Shown: positions 45,534 to 54,379 of the stretch, piece by piece
Position numbering within the stretch: the stretch's first letter is position 1
Layout: the number at the start of each line of letters is the position of its first letter
NCBI GenBank assembly: GCA_025766275.1
Contig: JAFKAC010000152.1
Coordinates: 1-64,000, forward strand
DNA length: 64,000 nt
Reading direction: 5' to 3'
Source: Lactarius indigo
Taxonomy: Eukaryota > Basidiomycota > Agaricomycetes > Russulales > Russulaceae
Translations under genes and position numbers: made by a program
Notes under the pieces: generated by a model
Database searches by the model: none
Told to the model about the DNA's origin: nothing
The model's input: the letters and a program-made list of their open reading frames with translations, nothing else

Positions 45534-46982
45534 TCAGGACTCCGGGTCTATGAGATCGTAAATGTCGGCGTCGAGGTCATTCTCTGGCCACGGAGAGACG
45601 TCGAGTCGACAGTAATGTGTTTTGAGAAATAGGAAGGGTCCGCGTTTGCCACACTTGCGACACATTTTGTACTGGGGGCACCGAATCTCGTCGTGATTGG
45701 CGTTAGTGCGGAAGCATCGCCCACACCACCTCTCTTGGGTATGGGCTGCGATCGTCGGTGGTTCAGGGACGGTGAAGGAAGTGGTGGCCTCCGTAGCCAC
45801 TGCTTGCCATATACGTTCATCTGCCTGATGGGTCGTGATCACTTCTTCGACCATACCCGCACGGCGGAATATACATCGATGGGATTGATGCTCCTGGCTT
45901 TGGCAATGTCGGCAGGCAGGTCGTGGTCTGGTGGGACAATCGCGTACAATGTGATGGGGGCTGTTGCAGTGATAGCAGCGTCGGCGGTGTGGTTTGTCGG
46001 CGAGGCGGGGGAACTCTAATGGCCCTCCTCTTCGTGGGGAAAATGGGATAGCGTAACGAGAGTAGCGAAGTGGGGCTGGTAGAGCCGTCATACGTGCATA
46101 TTCGTTGCCAATGGTGGCCAACGCTCCTGCGTATTGAAGGCGTCTTTTGGTGCTAGCGAGCATTAAGTCGACTGTGAGCCGCTCCGATCGCAGCTTGCGT
46201 GCGTCGTCCTCCAGTTTCTCGCACTTCTCGTCGAGTTCTTTGAGCGCCAAGAGTCCCGTTCTCAGCCTAGTAATCTCGGCCGTGAGACGGGGTGAGTTAA
46301 GCTCTACGAGTGTTTCGTCCAGAGCACAGGCGCGGATGTCGTGCGGGTCGAAGAACTGTAGCTGTTCCGCTGTGAAGGGTGGTGCCGAGACGTTCGGCCT
46401 AAGTGATGAGAGGTAAACCTCCTCTCCGTAGTGGGGCTGTCCCTCGCCCATTGTTCCTACTACCTCGGTGAATCCCTTGCGATAGTAGGTATACTTCGCT
46501 GGGTTAGATCCACTGTCTGGTAGCGGGATCTGTAATGGGTAGTACTTGGGGGTGCCAGGGATGTTTGGAAAAAATGGGGCACCGGGGTCGTCTGTGTCGT
46601 TAGGAGGGGAGTCGGGTCGGTCGTAGTCAATGGGGGTGTGGATGCGAACCGGGGTAAACGGTTCTAGAGGTGGAGGTGGTGTGGATGATGGGGAGGATGG
46701 TGGTGATTGAGCTTGTGGTTCAGGTGGAGGGGTCGACTGTTGCCGAGGGGGTGGCGTTGGAGAGTATTGTCCTTCCTCTGGCGTTGACGGGGTGAGTTCC
46801 CCGGGTTCTCGTTCGATGGGAATAGGGGCGGTGATGGTAACATGTTGGGGGGACGGTGGTGGTGACAGGCGGGGGATGTCGGTGAGATTGATGGTGACGA
46901 TCCCTCGTTCGAGGGCGGCTTCGAGTTGGGGGTTGTTAAGGATGTTGACGAGGGTGGTATCGGATACTGGGGTGTTGGTCAT
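45534..46982 (-). CDS. E5 ORF3 with zinc-knuckle array
   Basis: 482 residues from MTNTPVSDTTLVNILNNPQL (46982); separate from pol, 38 nt downstream and in another frame. The amino half is proline-rich. The central domain has TYYRKGFTEVVGTMGEGQPH and HYGEEVYL, aligned with the GxPHxYGxPLY region of the E3/E4 ORF3 proteins. A coiled-coil-like stretch follows (LALKELDEKCEKLEDDARKL). The carboxyl end carries four zinc-knuckle-like units: CYHCNSPHHIVRDC, CRHCQSQEHQSHRC, CGRCFRTNANHDEIRC and CRKC. Nucleic-acid binding is inferred; no known family recognised. Confidence 0.88.
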   Translation of the reverse strand: MTNTPVSDTTLVNILNNPQLEAALERGIVTINLTDIPRLSPPPSPQHVTITAPIPIEREPGELTPSTPEEGQYSPTPPPRQQSTPPPEPQAQSPPSSPSSTPPPPLEPFTPVRIHTPIDYDRPDSPPNDTDDPGAPFFPNIPGTPKYYPLQIPLPDSGSNPAKYTYYRKGFTEVVGTMGEGQPHYGEEVYLSSLRPNVSAPPFTAEQLQFFDPHDIRACALDETLVELNSPRLTAEITRLRTGLLALKELDEKCEKLEDDARKLRSERLTVDLMLASTKRRLQYAGALATIGNEYARMTALPAPLRYSRYAIPFSPRRGGPLEFPRLADKPHRRRCYHCNSPHHIVRDCPTRPRPACRHCQSQEHQSHRCIFRRAGMVEEVITTHQADERIWQAVATEATTSFTVPEPPTIAAHTQERWCGRCFRTNANHDEIRCPQYKMCRKCGKRGPFLFLKTHYCRLDVSPWPENDLDADIYDLIDPES

Positions 46983-47020
46983 TGTTGGGCTGAGGGATAC
47001 GGGGATGCAAAGGAGTGTCT

Positions 47021-50000
47021 TTATATCATTCGTCCAGCCCCCTTGGCAGTCGGATATCGTTGGTAGAAGTCTTTGATGACGTCTGTGGCGTGGGTCATGT
47101 TTGCTGCGGGTTCCCATGTGTTATCGCTTGGTGGGAATCCCTTCCACTTTACTAGGTAGTGGAGTTTGCGTCCTCTTCCTCGTTCCTGGGCGTCTTCGAT
47201 CTGCTCCACTTCATACTCCTCTTCTCCATTGATAAGGTCCGGTGGAGGTCGGGTATAGTTTGTGCCATGCATCTCCGTTTCCTTGTATGGTGTCAGAAGG
47301 TTCGCGTGGAATACTGGGTGTATTTTCCATGATGCCGGAAGTTCCAATTCATATGAAACGTCTGATAGAGTCTTGGCGATTTTAAAGGGTCCGTATCGTT
47401 TCGGGGCTAGTTTGCTTGTGGGGTAGAAGGTACGGAGATTGGTCCCTTCTAACCATACTTGATCCCCTTGCTGATAAGGTGTGAACCCTGTTTTTCCTCG
47501 TTGGGCCATGAGGTGTTGCGCGTGTTTGATACTATCTTGTGCATGTTGTTGGAGTATCTGTAGTTCTTCCAATCTTTGATCCACCGCAGGGCTATGTGAT
47601 GGTTTTGGTGTCCACGTAGTTCGTGGTTCCCACCCCATGATGAGAGAGAAGGGGGAGTGCCTAGTGGTGGCGTTTCTCCAAGAATTGTGAGCGAATTGCG
47701 CCATAGGTAGGAGTTCTACCCAGTTGTCCTGTTGTACGTTACACCAATGTCGCAAATATTGTTCTAACCATTGGTTTGTTCGTTCTGATTGGCCATCTGT
47801 TTGCGGATGGTACGCTGATGATACATTTTGCTGTATCCCCAACGTTTTACACAGTTGTCGCATGAACATAGACGCGAATCTTGGGTCTCGATCGGATATA
47901 ATCCTTCGGGGTAGGCCGTAATGGGGATAGACATGTCGGAGATAAAGTTTTGCCACGCCTTCCGACGTTATGGCTTCGTTACACGGTATGAATATTGCCG
48001 CTTTTGAGCAGTCGTGGTCCGTGACGGTGAGAATTGAGTCAAATCCTTTTGATATTGGGAGTTTGACTATGAAATCCATGGCTACCACTTCAAATGGTTC
48101 GGCCGATGGTTCGGTAGTGATAGGAAATAGGTGGGGCTTCTGTCGGTGATGATTGATCTTGTTGCTTTGGCATGTTGCGCACCCCTTGACGTAGGCTTCC
48201 ACATCTTTGCGCATGTTGGGCCACCAGAAATCGCGTCGTAATAGCTCCAGAGTATTTGCAATTCCTGGGTGTCCTGCGCTTGGAGTATCGTGGAAAAAGG
48301 TGATTACCCCCCGTTTAAGTTCGTTGTTTCCCACAACAACGAGGGCATCGCCCTTCCACCACAGCCCATTGTGTTTCTTTAGGTTGTGGGGTTCTATCCA
48401 TGGGAGGAGTGCTGCTTCGTCCATATTTTGTGCAATTTGAGTCCATATATCCATGTCATGCATGGACGTTTGGGTAACTTTGAGAAATACGTCATCTGGG
48501 AGGACTATAACGTGATCATTGTCGCTGGTGCCGTCATCGTAATCGGGTCTTCTTGATAAGGAGTCTGCTTGCGTGTTCTTGGTACCAGGGATGTGCTTGA
48601 GTATAAAATTGTACTCCGACAGTTCTTGGAACTCCCGCGCTACTCGTCGACTGATTTTTCTGGGTTCTTTCCAGTATTGCAGGTTGGCGTGGTCTGTATG
48701 GATCGTTATTAGATGGGGGGATCCCACAAGGTACGTTCGCCAAGTGCGTAACGCTTTGACGATCGCTAGTAGTTCCCTGTCGTAGATGTCGTAATTGCGT
48801 TCGGTCTCCGACAGGGATTCGGAATAGAATGCGACCGGATGCATTTTGTTGTCTTCTCCCTTCTGATTTAGGACAGCCCCTAGGGCGTAACTTGAAGTGT
48901 CGACTTCGATTTCGAAGGGTTGATCTAGTTTCGGGAATAGTAAGACCGGTTCTGAGCTGATTCGTTCTTTGATGGTGTCGAAGGCTTTTTGTCTGGCTTC
49001 CGTCCATTCCCAGGGAACGTCTTTCTTCGTAAGGTCGTGGAGGGGCCTCGCGATTGTAGAGAATCCTCGTATAAACTGCCGGTAGAAATTGCAGAATCCT
49101 AAGAAGGCTCGTACTTCTTTGAGTGATGTCGGCGCCTTCCATTCTCGGACTCCTTGCACTTTGACTGGGTCCATTCGCAATTGTCCGTACCCAATGATTA
49201 GTCCTAGGTATTCCACCTCATAGACCTCAAACACACATTTTTCCGGTTTGATGTATAGGTCGTGTTTGTCGCAGAGGTCGAGGACTTGGTGTAATACCAT
49301 TCTGTGGTGGGCGCGGTCGTCTGCGGTCGCGATTAGGATGTCGTCCATGTAGACGATTACTTCTCCTGTCAGCACTAACTCCCGGAAAATAGTATCCATC
49401 ATAGTTTGGAAGGTGCTAGGGGAGTTAGTGAGACCAAAGAACATGACTCGTGGTTCGAATAGTCCCTGATTTGTCTTGAACGCCGCTTTCCATTCGTCCC
49501 CTTGTTTGATTCGAACGTTGTTGTATCCCCATCGGATATCAAGCTTCAAGTAAAGCCTCGCTTCTCGGATTTTGTCGATGAGTTCGGGGATTAGGGGGAG
49601 TGGATAATGATTCTTTACGGTTAGTTCGTTAAGGCGGCGATAGTCCTGTACCGGGCGTAGTTTCCCGTCCTTCTTTTTGATGAAAAAGAAGGGAGATGCG
49701 TAAGGAGACTTGGACGGTTGGATGTACTTCTTTTCCAGGTGTTCGGTTACGAATTCTGTTAGCTTTTCGTTTTCCGGGATTGTGAGTGGGTATACTTTGC
49801 AATCCATTGTCTCGGGGGCGGTTGGGACTAGATCGATGGCGTGGTCCCACGGGCGTGAAGGGGGGAAGCGCTGAGACGCTTCTTCACTGAAAACTTTCTG
49901 ATGTCTCCGGTATTCTTCCGGAACCATCTCTTCAAAGGTTTTCGGGGGTCTTTTGGCCGCTTCTTGCTGTGCTAATTCTGATGCTGTCGTTGTTTTTCGC

Positions 50001-50554
50001 AGCCGGATATAGGGTTCATCCCCTTCTTGCAGCTGTTCCCAGGCTGATTCGTCCAGTTGATACGTCTCCAATGCCTTGATAGTTGCTTCAAGAGGCATGG
50101 CTTCGTCGGACAGGTGCAGACTGGTGATGACCACTGGTTGGAATTCTTCATCGAGCGTGGCGTCTCGCCAGTGGAACTTGGGTTCAAAAGCCATAAACCA
50201 GGGGTATCCCAGTATGACTTCGTCGTTTCCTAAATCTGTGATGAGGAATCGGAGGTTCTGGGTCTTTCCTCCGGTTTTAACGGTGAGGTCAGTGAAGGAT
50301 GTGATTTCTCCTCCTTGGTTGTGGGTTCCGTCTACGTTCCATATCTTGATGGAGCGTTCGGTAGGTAGCCAGGCTATTTTGAGTCGTTTCAGGAGGTTTG
50401 CGCTTATGAAGTTGTCTGTTGCGCCCGAGTCTACCAAAACGTTTCGTTCGGCCGTCGCGTGAGCGGATTTGAAAAGTACTGGAATTCGCATAGATTGGAA
50501 TCTGCTATTGTACACGCTAAGTTTTAATGCTCTAGCCCAGGCCGCCGGGTTCAA
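47021..50554 (-). CDS. E5 pol (intact)
   Basis: An intact 1177-codon frame, in -1 relative to gag. Aspartic protease VLVDSGATDNFIS near residue 41. RT with FGLTNSPSTF and VYMDDILIATADD near residue 402. RNase H with FEIEVDTSSYALGA and a DREL motif. Integrase HHCC (GHPGIANT through CATCQSNK, about 755-795), catalytic residues in VVAMDFIVKL, SDRDPRF and TDGQSERTNQW (about 825-922). A chromodomain lies near 1108-1150 (EYEVEQIEDAQERGRGRKLH, LVKWKGF, TWEP). The enzyme set copies RNA into DNA and integrates it, probably into heterochromatin. Confidence 0.95.
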   Translation of the reverse strand: MNPAAWARALKLSVYNSRFQSMRIPVLFKSAHATAERNVLVDSGATDNFISANLLKRLKIAWLPTERSIKIWNVDGTHNQGGEITSFTDLTVKTGGKTQNLRFLITDLGNDEVILGYPWFMAFEPKFHWRDATLDEEFQPVVITSLHLSDEAMPLEATIKALETYQLDESAWEQLQEGDEPYIRLRKTTTASELAQQEAAKRPPKTFEEMVPEEYRRHQKVFSEEASQRFPPSRPWDHAIDLVPTAPETMDCKVYPLTIPENEKLTEFVTEHLEKKYIQPSKSPYASPFFFIKKKDGKLRPVQDYRRLNELTVKNHYPLPLIPELIDKIREARLYLKLDIRWGYNNVRIKQGDEWKAAFKTNQGLFEPRVMFFGLTNSPSTFQTMMDTIFRELVLTGEVIVYMDDILIATADDRAHHRMVLHQVLDLCDKHDLYIKPEKCVFEVYEVEYLGLIIGYGQLRMDPVKVQGVREWKAPTSLKEVRAFLGFCNFYRQFIRGFSTIARPLHDLTKKDVPWEWTEARQKAFDTIKERISSEPVLLFPKLDQPFEIEVDTSSYALGAVLNQKGEDNKMHPVAFYSESLSETERNYDIYDRELLAIVKALRTWRTYLVGSPHLITIHTDHANLQYWKEPRKISRRVAREFQELSEYNFILKHIPGTKNTQADSLSRRPDYDDGTSDNDHVIVLPDDVFLKVTQTSMHDMDIWTQIAQNMDEAALLPWIEPHNLKKHNGLWWKGDALVVVGNNELKRGVITFFHDTPSAGHPGIANTLELLRRDFWWPNMRKDVEAYVKGCATCQSNKINHHRQKPHLFPITTEPSAEPFEVVAMDFIVKLPISKGFDSILTVTDHDCSKAAIFIPCNEAITSEGVAKLYLRHVYPHYGLPRRIISDRDPRFASMFMRQLCKTLGIQQNVSSAYHPQTDGQSERTNQWLEQYLRHWCNVQQDNWVELLPMAQFAHNSWRNATTRHSPFSLIMGWEPRTTWTPKPSHSPAVDQRLEELQILQQHAQDSIKHAQHLMAQRGKTGFTPYQQGDQVWLEGTNLRTFYPTSKLAPKRYGPFKIAKTLSDVSYELELPASWKIHPVFHANLLTPYKETEMHGTNYTRPPPDLINGEEEYEVEQIEDAQERGRGRKLHYLVKWKGFPPSDNTWEPAANMTHATDVIKDFYQRYPTAKGAGRMI

Positions 50555-52215
50555 GCGTTCAGAAAATCCTTCTTTTGTCCGAAGAGTTTATCCACCATTA
50601 GTTCTCGTACTTCGGGGGTTTGGGCGAACAGGGCTGCTACTTGGGCGTCAGCTTGTTCCTCGTTGGAAAGGGGACGTGATGCGGTCATCGAGATAGTAGC
50701 GGTGGTTGGTGTAGGGTCGTTCGTATTTGCGGCTTTGACGGTAGTGGTTGTTTTTTGAGGACAAAACCTGGAGATGTGTCCTTGTCCTCGGCATCGGAAG
50801 CATCTTCCTTCTTTCTGGAGTAGCTTCTTTTCGTCCTCCGTCATTGCTGCTCTGGCGCGAGTTCGACTGACGTCCATTGCGTTTGGGTCCCTAGTTTTGT
50901 TGAGTGCATTCAACCATTGGTCGCGGGAAGCTCCTCCTTTCTTGTCTGTTCTTCCTTTGGTGAGTCTATCTTTGAGGAGGAGGTATTCTGCTTGCTGGAG
51001 CGTAACTGCCGTTTTCCAATCGTCCCAGTCTACAGGGTGGTGGAACTTGATTGCGTTTATGACTAACGCGTTTGGGAGACCTTTCTGGAAAATTTCCAGG
51101 GTGGTAGCCTCGTCCTTGTTGTATCCTGCCTTATTGGCCAAATTAGAGAACTTGGCTATGTAGGTGTCAATGTCTTCTTTGTCCATTCGTAAGCTTTGAA
51201 TGGCATGGCGGGCCTTTTGTTGTTGCGTAGTGTCAGTATATGCCTGGATAAACCTGGTTTCGATAGTGTTCCATAGGTTTTCGGCGTTCATGGCTACTCC
51301 TCCCGCCAATTGGTCGGCTAGCCACTGTATTTGTTCTTCGACCCAGTCGTCCACTAATGGTCCTCGGATATATGAGAGGAGGGTCATAGCGCGTGAATAG
51401 GGGAGGGTCAATTGTTGGACATTCGGGTTCATTCCTTGGTAGAGTGCGAAGGCGTTTAGGAAAGCTCTGCTGGCTTCCCGATCTCTGGTGAATTCTGGCG
51501 GGGGATTCCCCCCGAGTCGTCCGTTTGGTGGAGGGGGTCCTCCGGCAGCGGGACCTGCTGCTGCTCCGCCGCCTCCACCTCCAGGCGCGCCGCCTCCGCC
51601 TCCAGGCGCACCGCCTCCACCTCCAGGCGCACTGCTTCCACCTCCAGGCGCACCGCCTCCATGATGGCTTCCTGCGCCTCCCGTAGCGCCTCCTCCGCTT
51701 GTCAACATACTTCCTCCCACAGGATGTCCTCCACTACTTGCAGGATTCGCTGTCGAGGACCCTGCGGTTGGTTGCGAGGAAGTAAGGGTGGTGGAGAGTT
51801 GGGTGGTGGACATGTTGGCATACGATGCAAAGTCCACGGGTCGTTGGATGGTAGGCGTTAGTGTTGGGTTGTCTAAGTCGGGTTCGGAGGATGGTTCTTC
51901 GATATCGGAGTCAGCCTCGATGGCACTGATTTGTCCTTTTCCTGGTCCTAGGCCTAGGTGTGCAGGGACGGGTTTATAGGAATACCAGGAGTGCTTTGAA
52001 TCTGAGTAGGCAACATAGGCCCAGATGTGTTGATCTTCAATGTACTCGATTGGTTCGTATGAGAGTTTGTCGGGGTCGTAGACGTAGTACCCTTCGTCGT
52101 GTGGAGTGTTCCTCCAAAGAGCGGTTCCTTTGATAGAAGGTCTTAGGTCGTCGTGAGGGTGTCGCTCCAGGTACTCTTTGACGAACTGTGTTTGGCTTCG
52201 GCTGGTGAGAGCCAC
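50551..52215 (-). CDS. E5 gag (non-ATG start)
   Basis: 554 residues if read from GTG-GCT at 52215 (VALTSRSQTQFVKEYLERHP), 6 nt after the primer-binding site. The first in-frame ATG comes far downstream, near residue 130. A Gly/Ala/Pro-rich repeat array (about 51540-51710) precedes a capsid-like domain, and a CCHC knuckle CFRCRGQGHISRFC lies near residue 475. The stop at 50551 overlaps the pol frame; GGATTTT at 50563-50569 is the likely slip region but is not a canonical heptamer. Confidence 0.88.
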   Translation of the reverse strand: MALTSRSQTQFVKEYLERHPHDDLRPSIKGTALWRNTPHDEGYYVYDPDKLSYEPIEYIEDQHIWAYVAYSDSKHSWYSYKPVPAHLGLGPGKGQISAIEADSDIEEPSSEPDLDNPTLTPTIQRPVDFASYANMSTTQLSTTLTSSQPTAGSSTANPASSGGHPVGGSMLTSGGGATGGAGSHHGGGAPGGGSSAPGGGGGAPGGGGGAPGGGGGGAAAGPAAGGPPPPNGRLGGNPPPEFTRDREASRAFLNAFALYQGMNPNVQQLTLPYSRAMTLLSYIRGPLVDDWVEEQIQWLADQLAGGVAMNAENLWNTIETRFIQAYTDTTQQQKARHAIQSLRMDKEDIDTYIAKFSNLANKAGYNKDEATTLEIFQKGLPNALVINAIKFHHPVDWDDWKTAVTLQQAEYLLLKDRLTKGRTDKKGGASRDQWLNALNKTRDPNAMDVSRTRARAAMTEDEKKLLQKEGRCFRCRGQGHISRFCPQKTTTTVKAANTNDPTPTTATISMTASRPLSNEEQADAQVAALFAQTPEVRELMVDKLFGQKKDFLNA

Positions 52216-52220
52216 TGTGG

Positions 52221-52231
52221 AGACTAGACTT
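52221..52231 (-). promoter_or_regulatory. E5 self-priming primer-binding site
   Basis: On the minus strand AAGTCTAGTCT, two bases after the 5' LTR. It is the exact reverse complement of AGACTAGACTT (minus, 52465-52455), about 27 bp downstream of a TATTTAA box (52492-52498). The sequence differs from E1/E3/E4, yet the complementarity is kept. Confidence 0.8.
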
Positions 52232-52233
52232 AA

Positions 52234-52805
52234 TGTAACGCCACTACAGGGGCGTTGAGTACGACCTGTACTGAGTCAGTCGATCGTTCGGTAGTCAAAG
52301 CTCGAAGGCTCGACTTCAGTATAAATGATGCACAAGAGTCACAAGGACGCACGTCACTTGGACTATAGAGGGGAGCTAAGACTCGAAGGCCTAGCGAAAA
52401 CGAGGGTCGAGAGACAAGGGGACTTTGCGTTGACGAGTGTAGTTATTACACAAGAAGTCTAGTCTACCGTACAAGCTAGGTATGACTAGGGTTAAATAGG
52501 AATCGTGCTGTATGGCCATTACAAACAGATGGCGCCATCGCCAAGTCGAGGAAGAAAGGAATGAGCATAAAGGGAACAAAGCAAGGATATATCGAGAATA
52601 AAGGAGAATCACGCGAGGTCGCGCGTGAGAGGGAACAAGTCGGAAACTGGCACATGTCAAGCTTTATCAAAGGAGAACGTCGATAAGCAAGGCGCGTGGT
52701 AGAAACCGGGTAATCGTAAAGTCCGCGTGGTCGTACAGGGCTCGTATAGTGTGGGAAGGGAATAATGGTGAGGAAGAAAGGAACGAGTCCAAGAAAGTCG
52801 TAACA
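52234..52805 (-). repeat. E5 5' LTR (572 bp)
   Basis: Partner of 44928-45499. It holds the TATA-like box and the self-primer sequence described with the primer-binding site. Confidence 0.95.
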
Positions 52806-53888
52806 GGGGCAGTGGCCCGTAACACGCTACACACCTTCAGAGCTCCTGAAGATGTCCCCGACGAAGAGGGGCTTATCACCCAGCAAGAGTGGGACGCTAT
52901 CCAGAGACGCTTCCCCTTACCTACCGGAGGGGTCCTCACCGACGACACCACCCCCACTTACAACCTTATCGACCCCGACACCGGTCGACAATACAACACC
53001 ACCCCCATCACCGCTGAAGAACTCGCCGCCCTTCGAGCGGCTCTCCCAGGCACTGACGAGCGCGCAATCGCTCCGAGCATGGGAGATGCAGTGGAAGGAG
53101 ACAGCACGCAAATGGCAGGAGGAGCAGCTACACCTAGCAGAGATGCGGAGGAAGGCAAGGAAGGTGAGACAGAAATATTGGAGGACAGTGACGCTATCTA
53201 TGACGATAGCGATCAATACCCGGCGAGGCATTCCTTCCTCAGAACACGAAGCCACACTGACGATCCCGATGCCACCCCTTACGTCGTCTACACCAACGGA
53301 GACCCCATGTACAGGGGAGACATCTGAGTCTTCCGAGTGGCGCCCCATGAGCCCAGATCTCCCGAAGACAATCCCGCCTCCCTTATGGTGCCAGAAGGGT
53401 TCCAGCGCAATAGGGGACCCAATTCAATTTCCTTCAAGATCACACTCCCCGGAGGACAAGTTGTGAACGCGGACCATGTGCAGGTGGTCATGTGTGGCAG
53501 CCCGTTCGTGTTAGGCCTGGTGAGTGGCTCGCTGTACGTCTATGGCCAGCCCCTGTACGCCAAGCCATGCCGCCCTCACAACGACCGAGCCTTCATCGCC
53601 CATGAAGACCTCATCATGATCAAGGAAGGCAACACTACCGATCGCGCCCTTGAAAAGATAGGAGATGAGTCTCTCACTGCCGAGATTCATCGTTATCGGG
53701 CAGCTGCGTTTCACGAAGACCGGTTGATGGTGCGCATGAGGGAGATCAGGCTCCAATTGGCAAACGTCACACAGGATAAGTTGGATTTGATCTATAGGCT
53801 GGAGAGGGCTAATACCTTTTGGAGGATTGAGGAAGTACAGAAGGACTGGCCGCTGTCGGCTTTCATGCGAGGTGGGCCTCACATCTGA
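52806..53888 (+). pseudogene. E6 ORF3, 5'-truncated with one nonsense codon
   Basis: The same family as E3/E4 ORF3. It starts abruptly at the E5 border with RNTLHTFRAPEDVPDEEGLI and has a TGA at 53325-53327 in place of arginine. It then reads MVPEGFQRNRGPNSISFKIT, GSPFVLGLVSGSLYVYGQPL, FIAHEDLIMI, IGDESLTAEIHRYRAAAFHE and YRLERANTFWRIEE to the stop at 53888. Confidence 0.85.
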
Positions 53889-53899
53889 AAAGGGGGTAA

Positions 53900-54374
53900 T
53901 GTTACGATCACAACCGGTTATGACTACGGACCGATTCCACATTAGTCATGGACACTTACATCGCATCAGTCAGCATAGTAGTACACATGTGATTGTGGCT
54001 CATGTATGACTCATTACTAGGATAGCTGTACTAGGGTTCGAGCTAGTTACGCTATTGGCTTCGTATCGTCTTAGCAGCGCTTTAAAGCCCGTGTGTATTT
54101 GTATAAGTAGTTGCTCTAGAAGACCAAGAACTCCATCTTGGTCTTCTTCAATCCACCACTTGACTCGCCTCTCGTCTGACTTAGTCCCTGACTAAGCACC
54201 ACTGTTATCTACCAAGAGATAGCCTCTCTCTCTACCTTTTGCTGCAGCGTGTACCAGAGTGTCCCTGTTCAGCTTGCGTTGGGTTGACACGTGATCCCCA
54301 TTCGCCGTACTTTCGCTAAGTCAATTACGCCCCCTTATCAGTCCAAGTCGGGCTAACGCCGGTGGAGCGTAACA
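53900..54374 (+). repeat. E6 3' LTR (475 bp)
   Basis: TGTTACGATC to GAGCGTAACA, preceded by polypurine AAAAGGGGG and followed by the TCGAC duplication. It has the palindrome AAGACCAAGA/ATCTTGGTCTT near 54120-54146. Confidence 0.9.
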
Positions 54375-54379
54375 TCGAC

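Larger units (their letters stand above)
44928..52805 (-). mobile_element. E5: intact, apparently young Ty3/gypsy element
   Basis: 7878 bp, minus strand. LTRs 44928-45499 and 52234-52805 (572 bp) look identical by eye. The open frames gag, pol and ORF3 are uninterrupted. The polypurine tract is next to the 3' LTR (minus GGGGGGTAA, 45500-45508) and the self-primer site is at 52221-52231. The flanks GTTAC and GGGGC are not duplicated. It is the best candidate for an active element in the window. Confidence 0.95.
44922..54374 (+). mobile_element. E6: Ty3/gypsy remnant in E4 gag, host of E5
   Basis: Only the first six bases of its 5' LTR (TGTTAC, 44922-44927), the 3' part of its ORF3 (52806-53888), a polypurine tract (53887-53896) and its 3' LTR (53900-54374) remain. 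The flanks 44917-44921 and 54375-54379 are both TCGAC, proving one insertion. Everything between base 6 of the 5' LTR and ORF3 was lost and is replaced by E5. Confidence 0.88.
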
